NCBI GenBank assembly: GCA_041393415.1
Contig: JAWKKE010000004.1
Span: forward strand, 62,001 to 126,000
DNA length: 64,000 bases
Direction: 5' to 3'
Source: Thermoleophilia bacterium
Lineage (GTDB): Bacteria > Actinomycetota > Thermoleophilia > UBA2241
A program made the translations under genes and the position numbers. Below the pieces are notes generated by a model. The model made no database searches, was not told where the DNA came from, and was given only the letters and a program-made list of their open reading frames with translations. Of the stretch, positions 24,574 through 33,261 are shown piece by piece; the stretch's first letter is position 1, and each line of letters starts with the position of its first letter.

Positions 24574-26438
24574 ACACCACTGCTATCCTGTTGGTCGCCG
24601 CGCTGGTACTGATCACGATCGGCCTTTCGATCTTCTCCCAGCGCTTCACGCGAACCACCACCGACTTCTATCTCGCCGGCCGTAAGGTTGGCTCGTTCAC
24701 CAATGCGTCCGCCATCTCCGGCGACTACCTCTCGGCCGCCTCGTTCCTCGGCGTCGGCGCCGCCGTGTACGCCTCGGGTCTCGACGGCGTCTGGTACGCA
24801 GCCGGGTTCGCCGGCGGCTTCATGGTCGTCGTCCTCTTCATCGCCAGCGCTCTGCGGCGTTTCGGCGAGTACACCGTCGCCGACTTCGCATACGGGCGCT
24901 TCGGCAGCAACCGCATCCGTCTCGTCAGCGTGCTCGCCGTACTCATGGTCTCGCTCTTCTACATGGCTCCGCAGATGTATGGCGCCGGCTCCACCTGGAA
25001 GGTGCTCGTCGGCAAGAGCTTCTTGCCGTCAAGCGATGCCGGTCTCTTCCTCGGAGTTGACTCCATCTACCTCTCCGGCGTCGTCGTCGTCGCCGCCATC
25101 ATGATGTTCTACGTCGCCATGGGCGGCATGAAGGGCACCACGCTCAACCAGGTGATCCAGTTCTGGTGGCTGTGGCTGGCCATGTTCCTCGTCGTCGCTT
25201 TCGCCTTCGGCAACGGCTTCGACTACGCCAAGAACCTCCAGGAAGCCAGCGACGGTCAGCTTGTCGCAGTGACTTCCATGACGGCCACTGCACTCACAAC
25301 ACCAGACGCGAAGACCGGGGTCACGCCGCTCGAGAAGGCTAAGTCCGTCATGACCCCTGAGGGCTTCGCCAAGGTCGAAGCGGCCGTGGCCGAGAATGAC
25401 CCTGCGGCGAAGATCCCGGTCGTCTTGCCGGCAGTCAACAAGCTGCACGAGGTCAAGCTGCTCTTCAACGCTCCGGGCCATCGTTACAACGCCTTCGACC
25501 AGTTCTCCATGGTGCTGGCGCTCGTGCTCGGGACCGCTGGTCTGCCGCACATTCTGAACCGCTACTACACCAACCCGTCGGGCAAAGCCGCCCGCCGTTC
25601 GACCTTCTGGGTGCTCATCTTCATCGGCACCTTCTACATCATGGCCCCCATCGCCGGCCTCTTCGGTCGCCTTGAGGTGTTCAAGCAGTTCTTCGCCGGC
25701 AATGCGCCGTCGAACGCATCCTACGTGGATGGCTACCTCGTCAAGTCCGACGCTCTCATGCCCGCACTTGGGCAGATGCTCGGTGGGCAGGCCCTTCTCG
25801 GCATCGTGGCCGCCGGCGCCTTCGCGGCCATGTTCTCCACCGTCGGCGGCCTGCTGATCGCTTCGGCTTCCGCCATCGGTCACGACGTGTACGAGAAGTA
25901 CATCAACCCCAACGCCTCTCAGCGCCGTCGCGTCGTGGTCGGCAAGACCGCCGTCATCGTGGTCGCACTGCTCGGCCTCTTCCTCGGTTGGCTCATTCCC
26001 TACAGCAACCTGCCCAACGTCTATCCGGCGCTCATCGCCATGATGGTGACCTGGGCATTCGCCGTCGGCGCCTCGTGCTTCGTGCCCATGCTGCTCACCG
26101 GCATCTGGTGGAAGGGAACCACTGAGCGCGGCGCCATCGCCGGCATGATTGTCGGTCTCGCCGGCTCGGTCGGCATCATCTTCCTCAACATCCTGCAGCA
26201 GGTCGGTACTGTCGGAAAGACCGGCGTGATCGGCTTTCTCGGCTCACTGACATTCCCGGTGCTCTTCACCTTCCCGCTCGCCCTGTTCACCATCATCATC
26301 GTGAGCAAGATCGACGGGAAGCTCCCGGACAACGTGGATCAGATCTGGCTGCGGATCCACGGCACGGCCTCCGAGCGGCATGAGAAGCAGCTCGGACTGG
26401 ACAAGGTCGGCGGTCTCTTCAGTGGAGGCAAGAAGTAA
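24570..26438 (+). CDS. actP: Cation:acetate-type symporter, sodium:solute symporter family
   Basis: The 622-residue transporter belongs to the SSS family with about 13 membrane helices; the first helix and the RFTRTTTDFYLAGRKVGSF motif are typical of ActP. The extracytoplasmic stretch of ~85 residues around 225-310 (TTPDAKTGVTPLEKAK...) is longer than in E. coli ActP and is seen in actinobacterial members. A preceding DUF485 subunit supports import of a monocarboxylate such as acetate, but the substrate is not proven. Start is GTG overlapping the previous stop. Two strong hairpins follow. Confidence 0.88.
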   Translation: MNTTAILLVAALVLITIGLSIFSQRFTRTTTDFYLAGRKVGSFTNASAISGDYLSAASFLGVGAAVYASGLDGVWYAAGFAGGFMVVVLFIASALRRFGEYTVADFAYGRFGSNRIRLVSVLAVLMVSLFYMAPQMYGAGSTWKVLVGKSFLPSSDAGLFLGVDSIYLSGVVVVAAIMMFYVAMGGMKGTTLNQVIQFWWLWLAMFLVVAFAFGNGFDYAKNLQEASDGQLVAVTSMTATALTTPDAKTGVTPLEKAKSVMTPEGFAKVEAAVAENDPAAKIPVVLPAVNKLHEVKLLFNAPGHRYNAFDQFSMVLALVLGTAGLPHILNRYYTNPSGKAARRSTFWVLIFIGTFYIMAPIAGLFGRLEVFKQFFAGNAPSNASYVDGYLVKSDALMPALGQMLGGQALLGIVAAGAFAAMFSTVGGLLIASASAIGHDVYEKYINPNASQRRRVVVGKTAVIVVALLGLFLGWLIPYSNLPNVYPALIAMMVTWAFAVGASCFVPMLLTGIWWKGTTERGAIAGMIVGLAGSVGIIFLNILQQVGTVGKTGVIGFLGSLTFPVLFTFPLALFTIIIVSKIDGKLPDNVDQIWLRIHGTASERHEKQLGLDKVGGLFSGGKK

Positions 26439-26471
26439 CTTTCCTCCCCTCAGAGTAATCACCGCTTGCCA

Positions 26472-26519
26472 GAACCGGGCGGCGCCGCACCCCCTCCCCC
26501 CAGCGGCGCCGCCCGGTTC
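26472..26519. terminator. 17-bp hairpin after actP
   Basis: GAACCGGGCGGCGCCGC (26472-26488) pairs perfectly with 26503-26519 around a 14-base C-rich loop, 33 bases past the actP stop. It is one of two large hairpins between convergent actP and sdhB. Confidence 0.75.
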
Positions 26520-26526
26520 GCTGTTC

Positions 26527-26587
26527 AGGCACAGAGAGAGGGGCGCGCGGGAGTGTGTCCCGCCCGAGCGCCCCTCTCTCTGTGCCT
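26527..26587. terminator. 19-bp hairpin between actP and sdhB
   Basis: AGGCACAGAGAGAGGGGCG (26527-26545) pairs perfectly with 26569-26587 across a 23-base loop. It lies directly after the sdhB stop on the minus strand and probably ends the sdh transcript. Confidence 0.75.
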
Positions 26588-26593
26588 CCGCAG

Positions 26594-27319
26594 CTACTTC
26601 CGCTTTCCGAACAGCCGGCGGCGCACCGCCGCCCGCTTGAGCCACTGAATACCCTCGGTTGGATTAAGTCGCTTCGGGCACGCCTCGACGCAGTTGGTGA
26701 TCGTGTGACAGCGATAGATGCCGCGTTCGTTCTCCCAGGCCGGCATGCGTTCGGCGCCGCCCTCGTCGCGCGAGTCGACCTCGAAGCGATACGCCTTGAG
26801 CAGCGCCGCGGGACCGAGGTAGTTGCCCTCCGCCCACACCGACGGACAACTGCTGTAGCAGGCGCCGCAGAGAATGCAGTCGATGGCCATGTCGAGGTCG
26901 CGGCGTTCGCGTGGCGATTGCACGAGCTCGCGCTCGGGAGTCGCCGACGTGCGCATGAGCCACGGCTTGATGTACTCATACTTGGCGAAGAAGTCCGTCA
27001 TGTCGCAGACCAGATCGCGCACCAGCGGCAGGTGCGGCAGCGGCTCAACGGTGATCGTGCCTTCGGACAGCTGACGCACATTGGTCTGGCATGCCAGCCG
27101 GTAGCGACCATTGATGTACATGGCGCACGAGCCGCACACGGCCGCCCGGCAGCAGTAGCGAAACGCCAGCGACGAGTCGTGGCGCTCCTGAATCGCGAAC
27201 AGGCCCTCGAGGACGGTGAGGCTGCTCTCGAACGACACCGTGAACTCGTCCCAGCGTTCGCCGCCGCCGCCGTCATGGCCCGGATCGTAGCGCTTGATGC
27301 GGAACGTCGACTCAGGCAT
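26594..27319 (-). CDS. sdhB: Succinate dehydrogenase/fumarate reductase iron-sulfur subunit
   Basis: The 241-residue subunit carries electrons from the flavoprotein to quinone. It has the [2Fe-2S] plant-ferredoxin motif (CRAAVCGSC, then LACQ) and the bacterial ferredoxin clusters (CILCGACYSSCP and CVEACPKRLNP with CHTITNC). The ATG at 27319 is 19 bases after the sdhA stop and agrees with the family; a longer in-frame start would lie inside sdhA. It is the last gene of sdhCDAB. Whether the complex works as dehydrogenase or reductase cannot be decided here. Confidence 0.95.
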   Translation of the reverse strand: MPESTFRIKRYDPGHDGGGGERWDEFTVSFESSLTVLEGLFAIQERHDSSLAFRYCCRAAVCGSCAMYINGRYRLACQTNVRQLSEGTITVEPLPHLPLVRDLVCDMTDFFAKYEYIKPWLMRTSATPERELVQSPRERRDLDMAIDCILCGACYSSCPSVWAEGNYLGPAALLKAYRFEVDSRDEGGAERMPAWENERGIYRCHTITNCVEACPKRLNPTEGIQWLKRAAVRRRLFGKRK

Positions 27320-27338
27320 CAGATCGTCCTCGCGGGCA

Positions 27339-29066
27339 TCAGTACGTCCTCTCCTGCGGCTCGAAGGTGCCGAGCGTAACTGCCTTGTCTTCCAGACGGG
27401 GATCGGCACCATCGGCGTAGGCGAGCGTATGCTTGAGCCAGGCGTCATCGTCGCGCGCCGGGTAGTCGGTGCGCGCATGTGAGCCGCGCGACTCCGTACG
27501 CCTCAGAGCGCCCGCAGCAACAGCCAGCGCAACGTCGACCATTCCCTCGAGTTCGAGGGTGCGCAGCAGGTCGAGGTTGAAGATGCCGCCGTTGTGACGG
27601 AGCCCGACGTCCGCGCAGCGCTCTTTGAGCGCCTGCAGCTTGACGAGGCCCTCGCGCATCTGCGACGCCTCGCGGAAGACGCCGAAATGCTCCTTCATCG
27701 TGGCCTTCATCTCGGCTCGCACAGCGTACGGGTCCTCGCCGAGCGCACCGCGCACCGCGAGATTGGCGACGCGCACCTCGGTCGCGGCGAGATCGCGGCG
27801 AGCGGCAGTCGACACGGCATCGTCGCTTGCCCCGACCTCGCGCCCGAGGAGATCCTGGGCCGCCGCCGCACCCGCGCGGCGCCCGAACACGATTGTCTCC
27901 AGCAATGAGTTGCCGCCGAGTCGGTTTGCCCCGTGAACGCTCACGCAGGCGCACTCCCCGGCGGCGTAGAAGCCGCCGAGCTGCGTGCGCCCATCGACGT
28001 CGGTGTCAATGCCGCCCATGGTGTAGTGCTGGCTCGGCACCACAGGCACCGGCTCGTCGATAGGATCGACGTGCTCAAAGTGGATCGCCAGGTCGCGGAT
28101 TCCGGGCAGGCGCTCGAGGATCTTCTGCGCTCCGAGATGCCGCAAGTCGAGGTACACATACCCCTTGCCGTCGATTCCGCGGCCCTCGAGGATCTCGGTT
28201 TGGATAGATCGTGAGGTGATGTCGCGCGGCGCCAGCTCCATCGCCTTGGGGGCGTAGCGCGCCATGAACCGCTCGCCGGAACCGTTGACGAGATAGCCAC
28301 CCTCTCCACGAGCGCCCTCACTCATCAGGATGTTGCTGGTAAGCAACCCCGTGGGATGAAACTGGATGAACTCCATGTCTTTCAGCGGCACCCCGGCATG
28401 GTAGGCGATCGCCGCCCCGCCGCCCGTACTGATGATCGCGTTGGTGGAGTTGCCGTACACGCGCCCCGCTCCGCCCGTCGCCATGATCACCGCGTCGGCG
28501 GTGAACGCATGGAAGCCGCCGCGCACGATGTCGTACGCGACCACCCCACGGCAGACGCCGTCGACCACGATCAGATCGGTGACGAAGACCTCCACGTACA
28601 TGGTGATCTGACGCTGGTAGGCGCGCTCCACGAGGCAGTGGAGGAGGTAATGGCCAGTCTTGTCGGCGCCGTAGCATGTGCGGGGAAAGCCGGCGCCGCC
28701 GAACGGGCGTTGAGCGATACGTCCGTCATCGAAGCGGCTGAACGGACAGCCCCAGTGATCCATCTCGAAGATCACGCCGGGCGCATCGGCGGTCATCTGC
28801 ACGACGGCGTCTTGATCGGCGAGATAGTCCGATCCCTTCACCGTGTCGAAGGCGTGCCGCATCGGTGTGTCGTCGTGACCTTCAGGATGATTGGCCAAGG
28901 CCGCGTTGATGCCTCCCTGCGCGGCTCCTGAGTGACTGCGCGCCGGGTGCACCTGACTGAGCACGGCGACGTCGATCCCCGCCGCCTTGGCTTCGACGGC
29001 GGCGCGAAGGCCTGCGAGGCCGCCGCCGATGACGAGCAGTTGATGATGACGGGCGACGTCCGACAC
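27339..29066 (-). CDS. sdhA: Succinate dehydrogenase/fumarate reductase flavoprotein subunit
   Basis: The 575-residue FAD protein oxidises succinate or reduces fumarate. It has the dinucleotide fold LLVIGGGLAGLRAAVEAKAA, the flavin-attachment region RSHSGAAQGGINAAL, the active-site HPTGL segment (FIQFHPTGLL) and the capping-domain TMGGI and HGANRLGGNSLLE motifs. Start is a GTG at 29066, whose reading begins right at the stop of sdhD; the much longer upstream frame is an out-of-frame read through sdhD. Length fits the family. Confidence 0.95.
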   Translation of the reverse strand: MSDVARHHQLLVIGGGLAGLRAAVEAKAAGIDVAVLSQVHPARSHSGAAQGGINAALANHPEGHDDTPMRHAFDTVKGSDYLADQDAVVQMTADAPGVIFEMDHWGCPFSRFDDGRIAQRPFGGAGFPRTCYGADKTGHYLLHCLVERAYQRQITMYVEVFVTDLIVVDGVCRGVVAYDIVRGGFHAFTADAVIMATGGAGRVYGNSTNAIISTGGGAAIAYHAGVPLKDMEFIQFHPTGLLTSNILMSEGARGEGGYLVNGSGERFMARYAPKAMELAPRDITSRSIQTEILEGRGIDGKGYVYLDLRHLGAQKILERLPGIRDLAIHFEHVDPIDEPVPVVPSQHYTMGGIDTDVDGRTQLGGFYAAGECACVSVHGANRLGGNSLLETIVFGRRAGAAAAQDLLGREVGASDDAVSTAARRDLAATEVRVANLAVRGALGEDPYAVRAEMKATMKEHFGVFREASQMREGLVKLQALKERCADVGLRHNGGIFNLDLLRTLELEGMVDVALAVAAGALRRTESRGSHARTDYPARDDDAWLKHTLAYADGADPRLEDKAVTLGTFEPQERTY

Positions 29067-29068
29067 GA

Positions 29069-29437
29069 TCAGCTCACCCACACCCAGAGCGCCCAGACGC
29101 CGAAGGCGATGCCCGCCGCGCCGATCACGATGAGCACAGCGTTCAGCGCCCGACGTGCGCCGGCGTTCGCAAAGGCGTAGTCGAGCGCCACCATGCGCAC
29201 CCCATTCAACCCGTGGAAGACCACCGCCACCAGCAGCACGACGTCGTTGACGAGGACGGCACCGGCCCCCAAACGCTCGGCGATGTTGTCGTACGAGAGC
29301 TCCCCCAGAGCGATGTAGTGCGTGAGCACCAGATGCACCCCGATGGTGACGAGCACGAGCACGGCGGTGACGCGCTGGCCGAGCCACGGCCACACGCCGC
29401 CGCGACTGCGATCGACCGTCTCTCGTCGCAGGGTCAT
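29069..29437 (-). CDS. sdhD: Succinate dehydrogenase membrane anchor subunit
   Basis: The 122-residue protein has three membrane helices and sits between sdhC and sdhA. His residues in GVHLVLTHYIALG and VFHGLNGVRMVALDY are likely heme or quinone-site residues; the latter matches the H-G-x-N-G-x-R-x signature of Sdh anchors. The stop is immediately before the sdhA start. C/D naming is by position in the operon. Confidence 0.9.
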   Translation of the reverse strand: MTLRRETVDRSRGGVWPWLGQRVTAVLVLVTIGVHLVLTHYIALGELSYDNIAERLGAGAVLVNDVVLLVAVVFHGLNGVRMVALDYAFANAGARRALNAVLIVIGAAGIAFGVWALWVWVS

Positions 29438-29498
29438 GCGTCACTCACTTCAAACGCGCGGACGTTGGCCACCGCACGCTCGCTGTCTGCCGCTCGCA

Positions 29499-29894
29499 TC
29501 ATCCCAGAATGAAGCTCGAAGCTTTGAAGGCGAACAGGCCGAGCGCCGCCGCGGCCAGGAACATGCACACCCAGAAGATCGCCTTGTGGCTGCGCACGCC
29601 GACACCGAAGTCCATGAGAATGACGCGCACACCGTTCAGCGCGTGGTAGAGCACCGCCGCGACAAGCATGAGATCGAGGAAGACAAGGAAGGGCCGGTCG
29701 AGCGTCTCGAAGAGGCTATCGAGACTCTCCGGCCCTCCGATGCGCCCTTGCGAGATCACCCACAGGTGCGCCACCAAGTAGAGCACGAGCACGACGCCGC
29801 TGATACGGAAGAGGATCCACGACCACATGCCGAGACCCTTCCACAGGCCGGCCCCTGCGTCGCCATCTCTGGTTGGTTTCTGCGGCACCGCCAC
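29499..29894 (-). CDS. sdhC: Succinate dehydrogenase cytochrome b subunit
   Basis: This is the first gene of sdhCDAB. The core has three membrane helices beginning WSWILFRISGVVLVLYLVAH, which carries the S/R quinone-site region, and the H-A-L-N-G-V-R-V motif in the second half. The start is uncertain: the GTG at 29894 would give 131 residues with a family-like hydrophilic lead, while the ATG at 29828 has AAGGG upstream and would give only 109 residues. The transcript starts after the terminator of the upstream antiporter gene. Confidence 0.88.
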   Translation of the reverse strand: MAVPQKPTRDGDAGAGLWKGLGMWSWILFRISGVVLVLYLVAHLWVISQGRIGGPESLDSLFETLDRPFLVFLDLMLVAAVLYHALNGVRVILMDFGVGVRSHKAIFWVCMFLAAAALGLFAFKASSFILG

Positions 29895-29950
29895 CGTGCT
29901 TACGCGAATCGAAAGAGGACATGCGCTCCTGTCGGGGCGCGTAAATCGTA

Positions 29951-29985
29951 GCGGGCGGGGGCTTTCGCAGAAAGCCCCCGCCCGC
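29951..29985 (-). terminator. 15-bp hairpin between nhaD copy 1 and sdhC
   Basis: GCGGGCGGGGGCTTT (29951-29965) pairs perfectly with 29971-29985 around a 5-base loop. It lies 39 bases past the stop of the antiporter gene (30025) on the minus strand and separates it from sdhC. Confidence 0.8.
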
Positions 29986-30024
29986 ATCCGTACAGCATCT
30001 CAGACTAGTCTGTGTCGATTTGAC

Positions 30025-31374
30025 TCAGAGGAAGAAGATGAACGTGTTGAGGATGAAGATCGGGATGAGGAAGATCGCCGCCCAGCCGATGTAGGCGAAG
30101 AAGTTCGGCATCTTGATGCCCTGCTCCTCGGCGATCGACCTGACCATGAAGTTTGGCGCGTTGCCGATGTATGAGTTCGCGCCCATGAACACGGCGCCAC
30201 ACGACACCGCCGCCAAGTACGCGGCCGGAGCGAAACCGTACGTCGGATTCACCGTGGTTCCCATCAGGTCGGGGAAGTTCTCGAGACCCAGCAAGCCTTG
30301 CGCCAGCGACGTGAATACAAGGTACGTCGGCGCGTTGTCGAGGAACGATGAGAGGCCGCCCGAGAGCCAGAAGAACTGCCACGGCTGATCGATACCGAAC
30401 TGGTCGCCGCGCTCCTTGAGGATCGCCAGTGCCGGGATCATCGAGGCGAAAATACCGGCAAACACAATCGCCACCTCGCCGATGGGCGCCCACGAGAACT
30501 GGTTGCGCTGACGTGGCGCCCTCGGGCTGAGGAAGAGCGAGCAAAGCACCAGCAGCACGTACACGCCGTCGCGCATCCACCACTGCACAGGGCCACCCTT
30601 ATCCACACCGTACGTGCCGGAGATCATCGTCATGGCGATGACGCCGGCGAGGAAGAGGAAGTTGATGCCGCCCTGGATGCGGATCTTCTCCGGGTTGGCC
30701 TTGTCCAACTTCTTCGCGCTCGCCGACTCCTTCTTGAAGTAGTAGCTATCGAGCACGAAGAAGACGATGAGCAGGATGATCTGCGTGATGAGCCATTGTG
30801 GCCACAGGCGCAGCGTCCACGTGAAGTCGATGCCGCGCAGGAAGCCGAGGAAGAGCGGCGGGTCGCCCAGCGGGGTGAGCAAGCCGGCCGTGTTACAGAC
30901 GATGAAGATGAGGAAGACGAAGATGTGCTTCTTGTGCGTCCGGCCGCTGTTGGCACGCAGCAGCGGGCGAATCATCAGCATGGCCGCGCCGGTTGTCCCT
31001 ACGAAGTTCGCGAGCAGGGAACCAACGATGAGGAAAGCCAGGTTGTTCTTGGGCGAACCAACGGTGTCGCCGGCAATGTAGATCCCCCCGGCGATCGTGA
31101 AGAGGGCCGCGATGTACACGATGAACGAGATGTACTCCTCGCCCGTCGAGAGGATCTGCTCGAATCCATCGCCACCGAATGTCGCCCACAGGTAGGCCAA
31201 TACGGGCACGCCGAAGATGGCGGCAACAATGGCTTTGTTGTGGAGATGCTCGAACCACACCGGTGTTGCCAGCGGCAGAACGGCGATAGCGAGCAGCATG
31301 CCGACGAACGGCAGGACCGTCCAGTAGGGAAGCGTTTCACCGATGCGAGCCGCCTCCGAGGCCAGCGTCAGCAT
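30025..31374 (-). CDS. NhaD-like sodium:proton antiporter (CitMHS_2 family), copy 1
   Basis: The 449-residue protein has about 11-12 membrane helices and the ion-transporter motifs NTAGLLTPLGDPPLFLGF, SSFLDNAPTYLVF and NSYIGNAPNFMV, which characterise the NhaD/ArsB-like ion transporter superfamily. It is probably a Na+/H+ antiporter of the inner membrane; an organic-anion role is less likely but not excluded. A strong paralogue lies just upstream. A 36-codon leader ORF with a good ribosome site overlaps its ATG by seven bases, while the antiporter's own ATG lacks a clear site. Confidence 0.88.
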   Translation of the reverse strand: MLTLASEAARIGETLPYWTVLPFVGMLLAIAVLPLATPVWFEHLHNKAIVAAIFGVPVLAYLWATFGGDGFEQILSTGEEYISFIVYIAALFTIAGGIYIAGDTVGSPKNNLAFLIVGSLLANFVGTTGAAMLMIRPLLRANSGRTHKKHIFVFLIFIVCNTAGLLTPLGDPPLFLGFLRGIDFTWTLRLWPQWLITQIILLIVFFVLDSYYFKKESASAKKLDKANPEKIRIQGGINFLFLAGVIAMTMISGTYGVDKGGPVQWWMRDGVYVLLVLCSLFLSPRAPRQRNQFSWAPIGEVAIVFAGIFASMIPALAILKERGDQFGIDQPWQFFWLSGGLSSFLDNAPTYLVFTSLAQGLLGLENFPDLMGTTVNPTYGFAPAAYLAAVSCGAVFMGANSYIGNAPNFMVRSIAEEQGIKMPNFFAYIGWAAIFLIPIFILNTFIFFL

Positions 31375-31478
31375 GGAAGCACCTCACCGGCGCCACGCGT
31401 AAGCGAGCGAACTCGAGCGGAGAGCACCCCGCACACGCCGAATCCACAGCGTCCTGCCGTGGTCTTTCTGTCCAGCAT
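31368..31478 (-). CDS. Putative 36-residue leader peptide overlapping the nhaD copy 1 start
   Basis: The ATG at 31478 follows GGGGGGAGG with ideal spacing, and the frame runs to a TGA at 31368-31370 that overlaps the antiporter ATG (31374). The peptide starts MLDRKTTAGRCGFGVCG, has three Cys and a basic middle. The overlap would couple translation of the antiporter to this ORF. No homologue is recognised. It may exist only to control expression. Confidence 0.5.
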   Translation of the reverse strand: MLDRKTTAGRCGFGVCGVLSARVRSLTRGAGEVLPC

Positions 31479-31486
31479 CGGACCTC

Positions 31487-31537
31487 CCCCCTCGTCCGGT
31501 CAGCGGATAACAGGCGCAGTTTATCCTATCGAGGGGG
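31487..31537 (-). promoter_or_regulatory. Nested stem next to the leader ribosome site, with promoter-like hexamers
   Basis: On the minus strand CCCCCTCG (31494-31487 complement partner at 31537-31530) forms an 8-bp stem enclosing an inner GGATAA/TTATCC hairpin (31526-31521 with 31510-31505). The 3' side of the outer stem abuts the GGGGGGAGG ribosome site of the leader ORF. A TTGCTC-17-GATAAA promoter-like pair overlaps the 5' side. The structure could gate translation if transcription begins upstream of it. Confidence 0.4.
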
Positions 31538-31603
31538 CGCCAGAGCAAGACATACCGCACCGCTCCCACTGGCGCTGAGAGCCGGTCGGCTTCTTCGGTT
31601 TGG

Positions 31604-31638
31604 GTCCGGCGGCGAGCGGGTGTCACTCGCCGCCGGAC
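31604..31638 (-). terminator. 13-bp hairpin downstream of nhaD copy 2
   Basis: GTCCGGCGGCGAG (31604-31616) pairs perfectly with 31626-31638 around a 9-base loop. Together with the hairpin at 31646-31668 it lies just past the stop of copy 2 on the minus strand. Confidence 0.65.
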
Positions 31639-31645
31639 TATACGC

Positions 31646-31668
31646 GCTCCGCGACCGCCTCGCGGAGC
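31646..31668 (-). terminator. 9-bp hairpin immediately after nhaD copy 2
   Basis: GCTCCGCGA (31646-31654) pairs with TCGCGGAGC (31660-31668), loop 5 bases, 16 bases past the stop. Confidence 0.55.
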
Positions 31669-31684
31669 CTTCTTTCGCGCTCCT

Positions 31685-33028
31685 TTAGAGGAAGAACAAC
31701 AACGTCACAAGGATGAAGATCGGGATCAGAACCGCCGCCGCAAAGCCGATGTAGGCGAAGAAGTTCGGCATCTTGATGCCCTGCTCTTCGCAGATCGCCT
31801 TGACCATGAAGTTAGGCGCATTGCCGATGTACGAGTTTGCGCCCATGAACACGGCGCCGCACGAGATCGCCGCCAGGAACGCCGCGGGCGCGAACCCGAG
31901 GGCGGGATCGACCGTCGTCGACATGAGGTCGGGGAAGTTCTCGAGACCCAGCAGGCCTTGCGCCAGCGACGTGAATACGAGGTACGTCGGCGCGTTGTCG
32001 AGGAAGGACGACAGACCGCCGGTCAGCCAGAAGAACTGCCAGGGCTGGTCGATGCCGAACTGGTCGCCGCGCGCCTTGAGAATCGCCAGCGCCGGAATCA
32101 TCGACGCGAAGATGCCGGCGAACACAATGGCAACCTCGCCGATGGGCGCCCACGAGAACTTGTTGAGCGAGCGAGGCTCCTTGGGGCCCAGGAAGAGCGA
32201 CAGGAGCACGAGGCCAACGAGAATCAAGTCGCGCATCCACCACTCGAAGCCCTCAACGCTGCCGGAGAAGTAGACGCTGGCGATAACACCCGCCAGGAAG
32301 AGGAAGTTGATACCACCACGAATCCTGAACGGCTCGCTCGTCGCCTTGTCGACCTTCTTGATCGCCGCCGATTCCTTCTTGAAGAAGTACGAGTCGACGA
32401 CGAAGAAGAGCACCATGAGAACAACCTGAACGAAGAGCCACTCCTTCCAGAGATGCAGCGTCCAGAAGAAGTCGATGCCCCTGATGAAACCGAGGAAGAG
32501 CGGCGGATCGCCCAGCGGCGTGAGAAGGCCAGCCGTGTTGCAGACGATGAAGATGAGGAAGACGAAGACGTGCACCTTGTGCCTGCGCTCGGCGTTGGCA
32601 CGCAGCAGCGGCCGAATCATGAGCATCGCCGCGCCCGTCGTCCCTACGAAGTTGGCGAGAATCGCGCCCACGATCATGAACGTCGTGTTGTTGCGCGGCG
32701 ATCCGAGCGTATCCCCCGTGAAGTAGATACCGCCGGCGATTGTGAACAGCGCCGCGATATACATGATGAAGGAGATGTACTCCTCGCCCGTGTGGAGGAT
32801 CTCGGTCAACCCGTCCCCACCGTATGACAGGAGAAGATAGGCCAGCACCGGCACCCCGAAGATCGCAGCGACGATGCCCTTGTTGCGCAGGTGCTCGAAC
32901 CAAACCGGCGTCGCCAGAGGAAGGATGGCGATCGAGAGAAGCATACCGACGAAGGGTATGACGGTGAAGAAGCTTAGTTGATCCCCGATCTCAGCCGCCT
33001 CGGAGGCCAGCAACGCGAGCGTCAACAT
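31685..33028 (-). CDS. NhaD-like sodium:proton antiporter (CitMHS_2 family), copy 2
   Basis: This 447-residue protein is a close paralogue of copy 1: the same helices and the same motifs (NTAGLLTPLGDPPLFLGF, SSFLDNAPTYLVF, NSYIGNAPNFMV), with differences mainly near residues 235-290. DNA identity is high over long stretches, which indicates a tandem duplication. Both copies keep all visible motifs and are therefore likely active. Its ATG (33028) is overlapped by seven bases by a leader ORF, as in copy 1, though a GGGGAG lies nine bases upstream here. An unusual 450-base leader separates it from lon. Confidence 0.88.
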   Translation of the reverse strand: MLTLALLASEAAEIGDQLSFFTVIPFVGMLLSIAILPLATPVWFEHLRNKGIVAAIFGVPVLAYLLLSYGGDGLTEILHTGEEYISFIMYIAALFTIAGGIYFTGDTLGSPRNNTTFMIVGAILANFVGTTGAAMLMIRPLLRANAERRHKVHVFVFLIFIVCNTAGLLTPLGDPPLFLGFIRGIDFFWTLHLWKEWLFVQVVLMVLFFVVDSYFFKKESAAIKKVDKATSEPFRIRGGINFLFLAGVIASVYFSGSVEGFEWWMRDLILVGLVLLSLFLGPKEPRSLNKFSWAPIGEVAIVFAGIFASMIPALAILKARGDQFGIDQPWQFFWLTGGLSSFLDNAPTYLVFTSLAQGLLGLENFPDLMSTTVDPALGFAPAAFLAAISCGAVFMGANSYIGNAPNFMVKAICEEQGIKMPNFFAYIGFAAAVLIPIFILVTLLFFL

Positions 33029-33219
33029 GAGCAGCCGCTCCCCGGATGCGCGCCGCTCGAATGGATTGGGGCGATCATCTCAACGCCCTTGACACCAAGC
33101 CCAGGTGAACAGTAGTTGTCCGAGGATTCCCGGAGCGACATGAGCTCGTCACACGGAGGCGCCGCACACAGCGGGAGAGGCACCCGAGGTTGACTGAGGA
33201 ATCGCTGCAGATCTGGCAC
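33022..33219 (-). CDS. Putative 65-residue leader ORF overlapping the nhaD copy 2 start
   Basis: A GTG at 33219 follows GGAGAAGGGGG and the frame ends in TGT-TGA overlapping the copy 2 ATG. The arrangement repeats that of copy 1 (same 7-base overlap, terminal Cys codon). The peptide is Pro/Ser/Cys rich with no recognised domain. A second frame with the same ribosome site begins ATG-TGC at 33220 and ends at 33075. Coding status is uncertain. Confidence 0.35.
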   Translation of the reverse strand: MPDLQRFLSQPRVPLPLCAAPPCDELMSLRESSDNYCSPGLGVKGVEMIAPIHSSGAHPGSGCSC

Positions 33220-33261
33220 ATTGCCCCCTTCTCCGGGAGCGGCTGTGCCACGAAGACCGAG

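Noticed and set aside
29067..29444. N-terminal extension of sdhA through the sdhD region
   Set aside because: It reads sdhD out of frame; sdhD is a proper membrane anchor gene and the GTG at 29066 gives a family-length SdhA.
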